The translations under genes and the position numbers were made by a program. The notes below the pieces were generated by a model. That model was not told where the DNA came from, ran no database searches, and worked only from the letters and a program-made list of their open reading frames with translations. From a virus: a stretch of 21,466 bases of DNA. The stretch lies in the IMG/VR virus record IMGVR_UViG_3300006917_000178, positions 1 through 21,466 of that record, one strand, 5' to 3'. Of the stretch, positions 14,130-20,669 are shown piece after piece. Each line of letters begins with the position of its first letter. Position 1 is the first letter of the stretch.

Positions 14130-14674
14130 TAGGCCACCGGGGTGATGAACAGCGCCCCGTCCTCAGTGTCGCGGATGGCGGCGATCTTGTGGCCCGAGGT
14201 GATCTGGATGTACTCGGTCTGCCCCGCCGCCATCGGGAAGCCCGCGTTCCCCGCCGCTGTCGCCGTGGGTTCGGCGGCCGAGTACACGAACATCGCCTTG
14301 GTGGCGTAGAGACGCACCTCCGTCGCCGTGATCGCGGACGACTGCGCCGAAGTGCTCGTCACCGTGACCTTCTGGCCGTTGGTGTAGTCCAGGGCGCGGG
14401 TGGTCTGTCCTTTAGCGGGTACGTCCTGGTCGGACGCCCAGGTGACGGCCAGCGACGCGGCCTTGGTCTTCTGCCCCAGGCTGGCCGGGACCAGCGCGAT
14501 CAGGCTGGTGAGCCGCTGAGCGATCCGCTGAAGCCGACCGTTCAGACCGCTGTCGGCCGTGTCGCCCGCCGGTGCGGTTTCATCCACCGCGCCGATGGCG
14601 GCGCTGGCTCCGATGCCGACCTCGCCGTTCCACGGGGTCATCAGCCCGTCTTCGTCCCTAACGAACAGCTCCAT
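14129..14674 (-). CDS. Virion surface protein, fibre-associated, function unknown
   Basis: This 181-aa protein starts MELFVRDEDGLMTPWNGEVG. It contains a segment common in phage structural proteins, GLNGRLQRIAQRLTSLIALV followed by PASLGQKTKAASLAVTWASD, in which a helix leads to an A-S-L-x-V-x-x-A-S-D strand. The rest is beta-rich (EVRLYATKAMFVYS and later EYIQITSGHKIAAIRD) and ends GALFITPVA, like a small beta-sandwich. It is coupled to the glycine-rich gene by a TAATG overlap, so the two may form one surface structure. The connector's stop codon is part of its Shine-Dalgarno (TAGGAGA, nine bases before the ATG). The family is familiar but without an assigned role; capsid fibre or decoration is a guess. 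Confidence 0.65.
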   Translation of the reverse strand: MELFVRDEDGLMTPWNGEVGIGASAAIGAVDETAPAGDTADSGLNGRLQRIAQRLTSLIALVPASLGQKTKAASLAVTWASDQDVPAKGQTTRALDYTNGQKVTVTSTSAQSSAITATEVRLYATKAMFVYSAAEPTATAAGNAGFPMAAGQTEYIQITSGHKIAAIRDTEDGALFITPVA

Positions 14675-14683
14675 GGTCGTCTC

Positions 14684-16384
14684 CTAGTAGCCTTGCGGCG
14701 CGGGCGAGCTGTAGCCGCTGAATTGGTTGAGGATGTCGGCCCCGGCGTTGCTCGCTCCGCCTTGGGTGGCCACGCCGCCCGCCTTGTTCAGCGCCTCGGC
14801 ACCAGCCTGGGCTTGGGCCAGGGCAGCGGCCTGGGCCTGCTCGTCGGCCCGCCGCTTGCGCACCAAGGCGACCTTGTCGCCCGCGACCAGCAGTTCGGGC
14901 GGCACGCCCAGCATGTCGCTGTACTGCTCGGCCCAAGCGTCGGCGTCGAACTTGTCCAGCACCTCCGGCTCGATGCCCGCCACCACGCCCAGGCTGCCGA
15001 CGTAGCGGTCGATGCTGTTGGTGGCCACCGCGCGCTGAGCCTGGGCCAGCATGGAGACGAACTCGACGTTCAGGTCCATGCCCTCCAGCTCCGGCGGGGG
15101 CGGGGGCAGGATGCCCGCCGTCACCATGCGGACGAAGGTGTTCTCGATCAGTGGGTCGAGCAGCTCGTTGTGCAGCCGCTCCAGCACCGGGCCCAGCATG
15201 AGGAGCTTCTCCTCGTGCCGCTCGGCCACCTCGGTGGCGGTCATGCGCAGGTTGTTGGCGCTGGTGGCCAGCATCAGGAACAGGTCGGCGTAGAACGTCG
15301 AGCGGATGCGCTCGCGCACGTCCTGAATGTCGGCCAGCAGGTGGTCGAGGTTGAGGTTGACGTCGAACAGGTTGCGCACACCACCACCGGTGGTCTCGTC
15401 CATGTAGGTGACGCCGCCAGGGAGGGTGTCGGCCTCCTGCCCCTTCATGTGAGTGGGCAGGCGGTAGGGCGGCTTCGACATGTAGTCGATGCCCTGGGCC
15501 TTGCGCAGCTGCTCGTGCTGCAGCTGGCGGATGTCGCCGAGCGCGTCCATGCCGGGGGAGTGGCCGTAGATATCCTGGCCAGCCAAGTCCCACCTGGGGG
15601 CGAGGCCTGGGAAGTCCTTGTAGCCGCTCTCGCGGAGGTACTTGTCGCGCGGCCCTTCCTGCTCGAAGTAGCACGACCTCCAGGCCATGTTCGGCGCGTC
15701 GAGCTTCGACGGATCGCGGTCGGCCCGAGGCTCCACGGCGTGGACCAGGGTGACCCACTCGTCGAGGCTGCCCTGGTCGTACAGCGACCGTGTGCGGTTG
15801 CTCAGGTTCTTGAGGCCGAACTCCTTGACCACCGCGCCGACGGGCTTCTGGAACTCGCGATAGGCGGTGTCCACTCTGCCGTAGGCGTCGCAAGCCAGGG
15901 CGTACTCGCCAGCGGTCATCACCGTGTGGTGGATGACATTTTCGAAGTGCGGTTGGGTGATGATCAGGTGTGTGCCGAAGCAGCCCAGTTCCTTGTAGCA
16001 GGACTGCAGCGCGTTATAGGTGTTCGACGTGGCGAAGATGCGCAACATCATGCGCGTTACCTGGGCCAGCCACACCTGCACTGGGCCGTGCTTCAGCAGG
16101 TCTTGGTCGGCGATGGACAGTCGGAACCACGGACGGGCCGGACTGGTCATGCCCGCCATCATCCCGGCGACCAGCGTGCGCAGGGCCTTGGTCGCGGTGC
16201 TGTCGTAGATGTGGTTCTGCCGCTTGTCGCCCTTGTTGCGATCCGTCACCAGGAAGCGCGAGTTGCGCGGCAGGATGCTGGTCGACAGGTCTTTCCAGTG
16301 GCTGTCCCACGACGCGCGCTCGCGCCACAGCGCGCCCTTGCGTGTGTAGAGCTTGTCCTTGGTCCGGTCGGCGGCTTCCGCCAT
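14684..16384 (-). CDS. Head-tail connector (portal) protein, podovirus type
   Basis: This 566-aa protein belongs to the podovirus head-to-tail connecting protein family (PF12236 type). Diagnostic stretches are WRERASWDSHWKDLSTSILP with RNSRF, HIYDSTATKALRTLVAGMMA with GMTSPARPWFRL, NALQSCYKELGCFGTHLIIT, and KPPYRLPTHMKGQEADTLPG. The end carries LNVEFVSMLAQAQRAVATNS and a helical, Ala/Gln-rich tail. It forms the dodecameric vertex through which DNA is packaged by TerS/TerL and ejected. Length fits the family (T7 gp8 536 aa). Its ATG directly follows the stop codon of the upstream gene with no gap (TAGATG). The Shine-Dalgarno is a poor G-run. Confidence 0.93.
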   Translation of the reverse strand: MAEAADRTKDKLYTRKGALWRERASWDSHWKDLSTSILPRNSRFLVTDRNKGDKRQNHIYDSTATKALRTLVAGMMAGMTSPARPWFRLSIADQDLLKHGPVQVWLAQVTRMMLRIFATSNTYNALQSCYKELGCFGTHLIITQPHFENVIHHTVMTAGEYALACDAYGRVDTAYREFQKPVGAVVKEFGLKNLSNRTRSLYDQGSLDEWVTLVHAVEPRADRDPSKLDAPNMAWRSCYFEQEGPRDKYLRESGYKDFPGLAPRWDLAGQDIYGHSPGMDALGDIRQLQHEQLRKAQGIDYMSKPPYRLPTHMKGQEADTLPGGVTYMDETTGGGVRNLFDVNLNLDHLLADIQDVRERIRSTFYADLFLMLATSANNLRMTATEVAERHEEKLLMLGPVLERLHNELLDPLIENTFVRMVTAGILPPPPPELEGMDLNVEFVSMLAQAQRAVATNSIDRYVGSLGVVAGIEPEVLDKFDADAWAEQYSDMLGVPPELLVAGDKVALVRKRRADEQAQAAALAQAQAGAEALNKAGGVATQGGASNAGADILNQFSGYSSPAPQGY

Positions 16385-16921
16385 CTAGGCCCCCAACAGG
16401 GTGGCGCGGCCGAGCGGGAGTGCGGACGTGCCTATGCCGCCAGGGCCGGACTGCGCGGTGCTGCTCTGCCCCTTGGACATGCGCAGCTTGTTCTGACGAT
16501 ACAGCTCGCCGAGGTTGGCCTTGCGCGGCTTCTGACCAGTATTGCGCTTGGCCGCCTCCAGGTCGGCTTTCGCCGCTGCCTGCTGCTCCCTGATCTGGGT
16601 CAGCATGCTGGTGACCAGCTCTCCCGACTTGTCCGCCGCCCCCTGGCTGTCGGCCAAGGTCGCGGTGAACGTGTCGGTCATGGTCTGCAGCGCGGTCTGG
16701 TTCTGCGATTGGATGCCCGCGATCAGCTCTTGATTGCGCGCCTCCTGATCGGCCAGGGCCTTGTCGATTGCGGACTGCTGATCGGCGATCAGCTTGTCGG
16801 TCTGCGACGCGGCCTCTTCCGTGGCCTTTGACGACGTGTCGCGCGCCTCCGCCAGCAGCGCGGCATTGCCAGCGGCGTTCTGGGCCGCCGCTGCCCGGCT
16901 TTTCTTGCCGCCGACGCACAT
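16385..16921 (-). CDS. Coiled-coil virion-associated protein between TerL and portal
   Basis: This 178-aa protein begins MCVGGKKSRAAAAQNAAGN, followed by about 110 residues of Ala/Gln/Glu/Asp-rich sequence with a regular hydrophobic pattern (KLIADQQSAIDKALADQEAR, TMTDTFTATLADSQGAADKS), predicted to be a long helix or coiled coil. The C-terminus, KANLGELYRQNKLR, then GPGGIGTSALPLGRATLLGA, resembles the end of small proteins at the same locus in other podoviruses. No function is established. The gene starts ten bases after the TerL stop and ends directly at the portal start. A copy of the 13-bp promoter-like motif lies 55 bases upstream inside TerL, so it and the portal may have their own transcript. 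Confidence 0.7.
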   Translation of the reverse strand: MCVGGKKSRAAAAQNAAGNAALLAEARDTSSKATEEAASQTDKLIADQQSAIDKALADQEARNQELIAGIQSQNQTALQTMTDTFTATLADSQGAADKSGELVTSMLTQIREQQAAAKADLEAAKRNTGQKPRKANLGELYRQNKLRMSKGQSSTAQSGPGGIGTSALPLGRATLLGA

Positions 16922-16931
16922 TGCGCGAAAC

Positions 16932-18512
16932 CTACCTCATGTTGGAGTAGGGGTCATATTCACCGCGCTTGGTCCGATTATGCGCACCGGGCAGGTTGGC
17001 TACCTTCGGCGTGTCGATCTGCGCGAGGATCAGCGCGCTCGCCCGGTCGGGGCTGCGGCCGATGCGGTCGATGATCTCGTCGCGCCCCTCCACCTTGATG
17101 ATCGGGCCCCGCAGTTCCCAGCGTGGCGCGGTCAGATCGGCCCGCAGCCGCTTGTCGGGCGGCAGCGCTACGCCCTGGTTGTTATCGGGGTCCAGCGCCT
17201 CGCGCATGTCCCACCACAGCTGGCTCCGCAAGTTGGCGAACCGCAGCTTGCCCGACCGGTCGGTGGACAGGCTCTTCTCGGCCACGTTCACGCCGACGGT
17301 CTGGTGGCCGACGTTCAGGATGTCGTAGGGGCTCGCGCCCACGCCGATGACGTCGATGTGGATCACGGCGCGGTCACGCAGCCGCGCCACCACCAAGCCC
17401 GCCACGGCGTGCCCGTCAGGCGTCTCCTTGCCGGGGTGGGCGTCCAACTCGTCGTACCAGTTGCCGTACCGAGGGGCGAGGGTGGTCTCGTCGCCTCCGC
17501 CTCTGGCCACGTCCACGCCCAGGCTGTCCATGGGCGGCTTCACGCCGTTGAACGCGAGCCGCTGCTCCTCCCAACGCGCCATGGCCGCATCCACCCAGGC
17601 CGTGGGGATGACCTGCCAGATGTCGTCCTGCACACCGGCCATGAAGTCGCCGTTGAGCATCTGGCTGCGCAGCGGCTCGGGCAGGGCCTGCAGCTGGCTG
17701 ACGTACTCGGTATCCATGAGGAACCTGTTGTCCGTGACCTTGGAGGGGATGAACGTGCGGCTCTTGGGCCTGATGACCAGCACCTGCCGCTCGCGCCGGA
17801 AGTCCTTCGGGTCGAAGTCGTAATTGCGGGTGCCGTCGTCGTTGAAGATGAAGCGGCGCGCGTCGGGCACCTCAATGTCCTTGCCCTTGAGCGTGGCGAA
17901 CCACCGCAGCTCACCCGGCTTGGCGGGGTTTGGGTGTTTGGGGTCCAGCCACGGGGCGAAGAAGTCGATGATCCACCGGCCCTCGGCGCTGGTCGGCGGG
18001 TTGAAGGTCAGCAGAGCCTGACAGCGCTGGCCCTTGTGTGTCGTGCGCAGCCAGCCGAGCAGGAAGCGCACCTGGGCCTCTAGGAAGTTGGCCGCCTCGT
18101 CGAACACCTTCAGGTCGTGAGGCCTGCCCTGCCAGCCTCTCTCGTCGCCCAGGTTGGGCAGGGAGCCGAACTCGATCTGCTGCTTGACGCCGTCGGGCCT
18201 GACACGCCGCCACACGCGCTTCTGGCCGTTGAAGCCGTCCTTGGAGCCGATCAGCTCCTCGAAGCGGTCTTCGATGCCCTGCATCTCGGTGCCGACGCGG
18301 CGGAATACAGCGGCGCGCCGGTGGCAGCGCAGGGCCTTGCCGCAGGCCAGATCGGTCTTGCCGCCACCAGCGGCCCCGCCGAAGCCGATGATGTCGGCCT
18401 CGCTCTCGAAGGCCATGGTCTGGGGGCCCTCCTGGGGCACCCACGGTATCCTGCGCTTCAGCTCCAGGCCGACGAGGTATAGCCGCTCCAGCGCGCTCCT
18501 GGTGATGCGCAT
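16932..18512 (-). CDS. Terminase large subunit
   Basis: This 526-aa packaging ATPase-nuclease has the Walker A GAAGGGKT at 46-53, a Walker B ending in LKVFDEA (134-140, with D138 E139) and a coupling motif TFNPP (169-173). The C-terminal RNase H-like nuclease shows D334 in LGVDVARGGGDE and D387 in VIHIDVIGVG. In the third motif, RSPDRASALILA (486-497), Ser stands where many terminases have the Asp of an A-D-A; D489 in SPD remains. The start ATG at 18512 lies two bases after the TerS stop and keeps the domain complete; longer forms would overlap TerS by more than 200 bases. The 3' end contains one copy of the 13-bp motif (codons for P-G-A-H-N). It acts with TerS and the connector to fill the head. 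Confidence 0.95.
   Translation of the reverse strand: MRITRSALERLYLVGLELKRRIPWVPQEGPQTMAFESEADIIGFGGAAGGGKTDLACGKALRCHRRAAVFRRVGTEMQGIEDRFEELIGSKDGFNGQKRVWRRVRPDGVKQQIEFGSLPNLGDERGWQGRPHDLKVFDEAANFLEAQVRFLLGWLRTTHKGQRCQALLTFNPPTSAEGRWIIDFFAPWLDPKHPNPAKPGELRWFATLKGKDIEVPDARRFIFNDDGTRNYDFDPKDFRRERQVLVIRPKSRTFIPSKVTDNRFLMDTEYVSQLQALPEPLRSQMLNGDFMAGVQDDIWQVIPTAWVDAAMARWEEQRLAFNGVKPPMDSLGVDVARGGGDETTLAPRYGNWYDELDAHPGKETPDGHAVAGLVVARLRDRAVIHIDVIGVGASPYDILNVGHQTVGVNVAEKSLSTDRSGKLRFANLRSQLWWDMREALDPDNNQGVALPPDKRLRADLTAPRWELRGPIIKVEGRDEIIDRIGRSPDRASALILAQIDTPKVANLPGAHNRTKRGEYDPYSNMR
16977..16989 (-). promoter_or_regulatory. Promoter-like 13-bp motif, copy B
   Basis: The minus-strand CGGTGCGCATAAT lies inside the 3' end of the TerL gene, 55 bases before the ATG of the coiled-coil protein. 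Although it must also encode protein here, it is identical to the two intergenic copies. Copies A and B share one further base downstream of the core (C). It would give the connector-fibre genes a separate transcript. Confidence 0.55.
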
Positions 18513-18514
18513 GG

Positions 18515-19051
18515 CTACGCCAGGTCCGAGACGAACTCTTCGCCCTCGTCCATCTCCAGGTCGTCGTCGCCGGGGATGGTGAGCGTGCCGGAGTTGACCA
18601 GCTCCTGCACGGCGGCCAGCAGCTCGTCGTCGGTCATGTCGCGGATGCGCACGTCGATGGAGCCTGAGTGGTTCAGGTCCAGCTTGTCGCCGTAGACCTT
18701 GGGCTTCAGCTTCCCGGCCATCCACCGGCGTTGGTCAATCTGCAGGCGGCGATGGCCGAGCATGTCCTCCTCGACCTCCTCCACGTCGCCGTTGGGCTTT
18801 ACCGTGCGGCGCACGCCCCGCTGCTGAGTGTCCGCGATCTCCAGGGCCTGATACGCCAGGGTCTCGGCTTGAACCTCTCGGGCGCGCACGTACTGCTCAA
18901 CAAATCCTGGGGTGGTATCGAGCCACTTGAAGACCGTCGGCATGGTTGGGAAGTCAGGCTCTGAGCAAATCGCCCTCAGGCTCTCGCCCGACGCAATGCG
19001 CTCGCAGATTATGTCGCCTAGGAACTGGGTGTACGGAAAGGGTGCTGGCAT
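18515..19051 (-). CDS. Terminase small subunit
   Basis: This 178-aa protein reads GDIICERIASGESLRAICSE, PDFPTMPTVFKWLDTTPGF, VEQYVRAREVQAETLAYQAL with EIADT, and a central RRLQIDQRRWMAGKLKPKVY with GDK. This is the pattern of the Sf6 gp1-like small terminase family: an N-terminal helix-turn-helix DNA-binding domain, a central oligomerisation domain and an acidic C-terminus (DDDLEMDEGEEF). It recognises the packaging site and regulates TerL. The gene is first after the early terminator and the promoter-like motif. The start ATG is not preceded by a Shine-Dalgarno; instead a perfect seven-pair hairpin ends three bases before it. The TerL gene follows after two bases. Confidence 0.93.
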   Translation of the reverse strand: MPAPFPYTQFLGDIICERIASGESLRAICSEPDFPTMPTVFKWLDTTPGFVEQYVRAREVQAETLAYQALEIADTQQRGVRRTVKPNGDVEEVEEDMLGHRRLQIDQRRWMAGKLKPKVYGDKLDLNHSGSIDVRIRDMTDDELLAAVQELVNSGTLTIPGDDDLEMDEGEEFVSDLA

Positions 19052-19054
19052 GGT

Positions 19055-19074
19055 GCGCGCAATTTACTGCGCGC
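19055..19074 (-). promoter_or_regulatory. Hairpin in the TerS leader, replacing a Shine-Dalgarno
   Basis: GCGCGCA and TGCGCGC pair perfectly around a six-base loop (GTAAAT on the minus strand), ending three bases before the TerS ATG. No GGAG-like sequence is present. If the 13-bp motif upstream is a promoter, the transcript would begin close to this hairpin, so initiation is either leaderless-like or controlled by structure. Confidence 0.5.
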
Positions 19075-19081
19075 TCAGCGG

Positions 19082-19094
19082 ATTATGCGCACCG
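19082..19094 (-). promoter_or_regulatory. Promoter-like 13-bp motif, copy A (ahead of terminase operon)
   Basis: The minus-strand CGGTGCGCATAAT lies ten bases after the early terminator stem and 30 bases before the TerS ATG, exactly where a late promoter is expected. It is identical to copies at 16977 and 12563. Copies A and C also share two additional upstream bases (CG). No consensus -35 is visible; the position is taken by the terminator's T-run. Confidence 0.65.
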
Positions 19095-19103
19095 CGCAAA
19101 AAG

Positions 19104-19132
19104 AACGCCCCCAGCACTGGGCTGGGGGCGTT
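19104..19132 (-). terminator. Strong intrinsic terminator ending the early block
   Basis: AACGCCCCCAGC and GCTGGGGGCGTT form a perfect 12-pair stem with a five-base loop; on the minus strand it is followed by CTTTTTGCGC. It separates the early genes from the terminase operon, which has its own promoter-like motif immediately after. Confidence 0.9.
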
Positions 19133-19162
19133 GGTGCAAAACCACCAAGTTCAGGGGGAACT
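19131..19162 (-). promoter_or_regulatory. Two tandem hairpins just ahead of the terminator
   Basis: Between the membrane-protein stop codon and the terminator, the minus strand holds AGTTC-loop-GAACT (19162-19148) and TTGGTG-loop-CACCAA (19148-19131). Neighbouring stems share one or two bases, so they compete slightly with each other and with the terminator stem. They could protect the 3' end or modulate termination. Confidence 0.4.
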
Positions 19163-19170
19163 CGCGGACC

Positions 19171-19587
19171 CTAGCCGATAGCGGCGCAGACCGCAATACT
19201 GACAACCAGGATCGCGATGACGAGCAGGACGTAGTACCAGCTCTCGGCCCCTTGGTCCTGGCTGCTGATCCGCTGCCGCCTCAGACCGATGCCGGAGCTG
19301 CCGTAGGGCTGTCCTCCCTGCCGCTGGGCTTGGCCCCGCGCGTGTTGCGCGGTGCCGTCGAAGTCGTTGTTCATGGTCTCAGTCTCCGATGCGTAGAGCC
19401 CCGTGCTGGGGTCTACTGGGGTCAGGTCGCCCTCCTGGGCGCGTCGAGCTGCGCGGCTGAAGTTCTCAGCCTCTCGCAGGTAGGCGACCCGAGCGGCGCT
19501 GCCCTCGGGGTGCTTGATGGCCAGCTGCCGTTTGGCGTCGGCCTTGGCCATGCGGGTCCGGCACAGGGTGGCTGCGACGTGGCTCAT
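19171..19587 (-). CDS. Tail-anchored membrane protein, possible holin-like, with internal start
   Basis: The 138-aa protein starts at ATG 19587, with AGGAGA eight bases upstream formed by the stop codon of the preceding gene. The N-terminal 60 residues are charged and helical (MAKADAKRQLAIKHPEGSAA, then REAENFSRAARRAQEG). The middle is polar, and the end is a single strong membrane helix, ESWYYVLLVIAILVVSIAVC. A second methionine at 19374 (MNNDFDG) has GGAG about nine bases upstream and would yield a 67-aa form holding the membrane helix. A tail anchor with one transmembrane helix and a soluble N-terminus is compatible with a class III holin or another small envelope protein, but no lysis gene is adjacent. 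I do not recognise the family. Confidence 0.6.
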   Translation of the reverse strand: MSHVAATLCRTRMAKADAKRQLAIKHPEGSAARVAYLREAENFSRAARRAQEGDLTPVDPSTGLYASETETMNNDFDGTAQHARGQAQRQGGQPYGSSGIGLRRQRISSQDQGAESWYYVLLVIAILVVSIAVCAAIG

Positions 19588-19598
19588 GTGCTGGTCTC

Positions 19599-20057
19599 CT
19601 AGACGTGGTTGATGCACTCGGGCCCGAAGCCCGATGCGATGGAGCTGGGCACGGTGAGCTTGCGCCCGCACCGGCCGCAGCGCCCCTCGTGCCAGACCTG
19701 CAGCCCCTCGGGCACGCGGCCCACGTTGAGGTGCTGCCAGCTCCAGGCGAAGGCCTTGGCGCTAGGCGCGCCCAGGCCGATCCGCGACTTGCGCCCGTGC
19801 ACGAACCGCCCGTCGGGGAAGATCGTGCCCAGGAACTGGTAGTCCGCCTCGTTGTCCGATCCGGTGAGAACCTTGACGAAGCGCGGAGCATCATTGCTGT
19901 GGTCGATCACCAGCCCGCCATTCTCGGTGGGCTTGGTGGGGGCCTTGACCGCGTACGTGAACCGCGCCCCGGTCCTCTCACTGGCCAGGGTCACGGTCGC
20001 GTTGCCGCCGAGGATGAAGGTGCGGGCGTCGAGCCCGTTCTCAATGCGACCGCTCAC
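19599..20057 (-). CDS. DUF6011-like zinc-ribbon protein
   Basis: This 152-aa protein has a GTG start that overlaps the upstream stop (GTGA). The N-terminal part (about 1-110) is beta-rich: FTYAVKAPTKPTENGG, DAPRFVKVLTGSDNEADYQF and LGTIFPDGRFVHGRKS. The C-terminus, HEGRCGRCGRKLTVPSSIAS with GFGPECI, holds C-x2-C and a later C in the G-x-G-P-E-C setting, the signature of the DUF6011 family, which probably binds zinc. Such proteins are common in phage and plasmid early regions; a role in binding nucleic acid or a host protein is only a guess. Its stop codon TAG forms part of the Shine-Dalgarno of the next gene. Confidence 0.75.
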   Translation of the reverse strand: MSGRIENGLDARTFILGGNATVTLASERTGARFTYAVKAPTKPTENGGLVIDHSNDAPRFVKVLTGSDNEADYQFLGTIFPDGRFVHGRKSRIGLGAPSAKAFAWSWQHLNVGRVPEGLQVWHEGRCGRCGRKLTVPSSIASGFGPECINHV

Positions 20058-20224
20058 GAGATCACCCCGTCGGCCAGGAGCTGTTGGGCGGTGCGGCCGA
20101 AGAAGCCTTGCAGCTGGTAGGCCAGGCCGGTGTCGTGCAGATGCTGCCAGGCCTCGATCACCTCGGCCTCATCATCCGCTTCCTCGAAGCCCTCGGCGAG
20201 GGCGACTGCGCGATAGTTGTCCAT
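20054..20224 (-). CDS. Small conserved phage protein, 56 aa
   Basis: A short frame beginning at ATG 20224 (GGAGAGA seven bases upstream) encodes MDNYRAVALAEGFEEADDEA and ends TGLAYQLQGFFGRTAQQLLA plus DGVIS. The block AWQHLHDTGLAYQLQGFFGR is the type of small conserved protein I recognise from early regions of other phages, without known function. It is acidic and helical. Its stop overlaps the GTG of the zinc-ribbon gene by four bases, so the two are coupled, and codon use matches the neighbours. The good Shine-Dalgarno, coupling and conserved pattern make it a real gene despite its size. Confidence 0.72.
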   Translation of the reverse strand: MDNYRAVALAEGFEEADDEAEVIEAWQHLHDTGLAYQLQGFFGRTAQQLLADGVIS

Positions 20225-20270
20225 GCTGGTCTCTCCACGGGGGTTTGTCCCCCAACCTGCTCTGCCTAGA

Positions 20271-20290
20271 TGACAACCGGTTGCTTGTCA
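20271..20290. promoter_or_regulatory. Operator-like inverted repeat
   Basis: TGACAA and TTGTCA flank an eight-base centre that itself overlaps the ten-base palindrome CAACCGGTTG (20274-20283). The site covers the stop codon of the HTH-like gene and the space before the 56-aa gene. It could be a binding site for the HTH-like protein or an unrelated hairpin; no promoter is clear beside it. Confidence 0.35.
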
Positions 20291-20560
20291 ACGGTCGAGG
20301 TGCCAGTGCTCCCTGGACATCGCGCCGACCCGACGCCGGTAGGTGACGATGTCGTGGATCGTGCTCTTGCTCGCCCCGTACAGCGCCATCAGGCTGGGGT
20401 AGTCCACCTTCATCGGGACGCGCTCGCGCGCCTCCCACAGGTCCCTGATCTCCTCGACCTCCTGATCGCTGAGCTTCGCCCGGCCGTGCTCCTCCCCCAC
20501 GCGCCAACGCCCCTTGTGGGGTGGCGTCAGGCTGGTTGTCGAAAGCAGATCGCGTCTCAT
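20288..20560 (-). CDS. Small HTH-like DNA-binding protein
   Basis: With the start at ATG 20560 (GGTGGAG about six bases upstream) the protein has 90 aa; a further 11 in-frame codons upstream would run into the repeat cluster and are rejected. After a basic N-terminus comes GEEHGRAKLSDQEVEEIRDL, a motif shared by short DNA-binding domains that accompany phage HNH endonucleases and small phage regulators. Then YPSLMALYGASKSTIHDIVT with YRR has the form of a helix-turn-helix recognition unit. It probably binds DNA as a regulator. It lies directly downstream of the GTTAC repeat clusters, which are candidate binding sites, and an inverted repeat overlaps its stop codon. No nuclease residues are present. 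Confidence 0.7.
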   Translation of the reverse strand: MRRDLLSTTSLTPPHKGRWRVGEEHGRAKLSDQEVEEIRDLWEARERVPMKVDYPSLMALYGASKSTIHDIVTYRRRVGAMSREHWHLDR

Positions 20561-20578
20561 AGCTACTCCACCGTCAGT

Positions 20579-20601
20579 GTAACAGCGTAACAAGCGTAAC
20601 C
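20579..20601. repeat. GTAAC iteron-like cluster, arm 1
   Basis: Three copies of GTAAC follow at 8- and 9-base steps on the plus strand (GTAACAGC, GTAACAAGC, GTAACC). They sit just ahead of the Shine-Dalgarno of the HTH-like gene and are in inverted orientation to the larger cluster at 20670-20743. Confidence 0.6.
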
Positions 20602-20669
20602 ACCATATTGCCTACCTTACTAGGAGGGGGGTATTTCTATAATCTCTTTTCCCCTTATAGTTGGGGGTA

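Noticed and set aside
14189-16831. An 880-codon open frame on the plus strand antisense to the portal and TerL-proximal genes
   Set aside because: It is antisense to the clearly recognisable connector gene. Its composition (His, Arg, Gly, Val rich, no domain) is that expected for an antisense frame in GC-rich coding DNA.
18513-18725. N-terminal extension of TerL into the TerS gene
   Set aside because: The ATG at 18512 lies just after the TerS stop and keeps the whole ATPase domain. The extension is an Arg/Gly-rich shadow of TerS.
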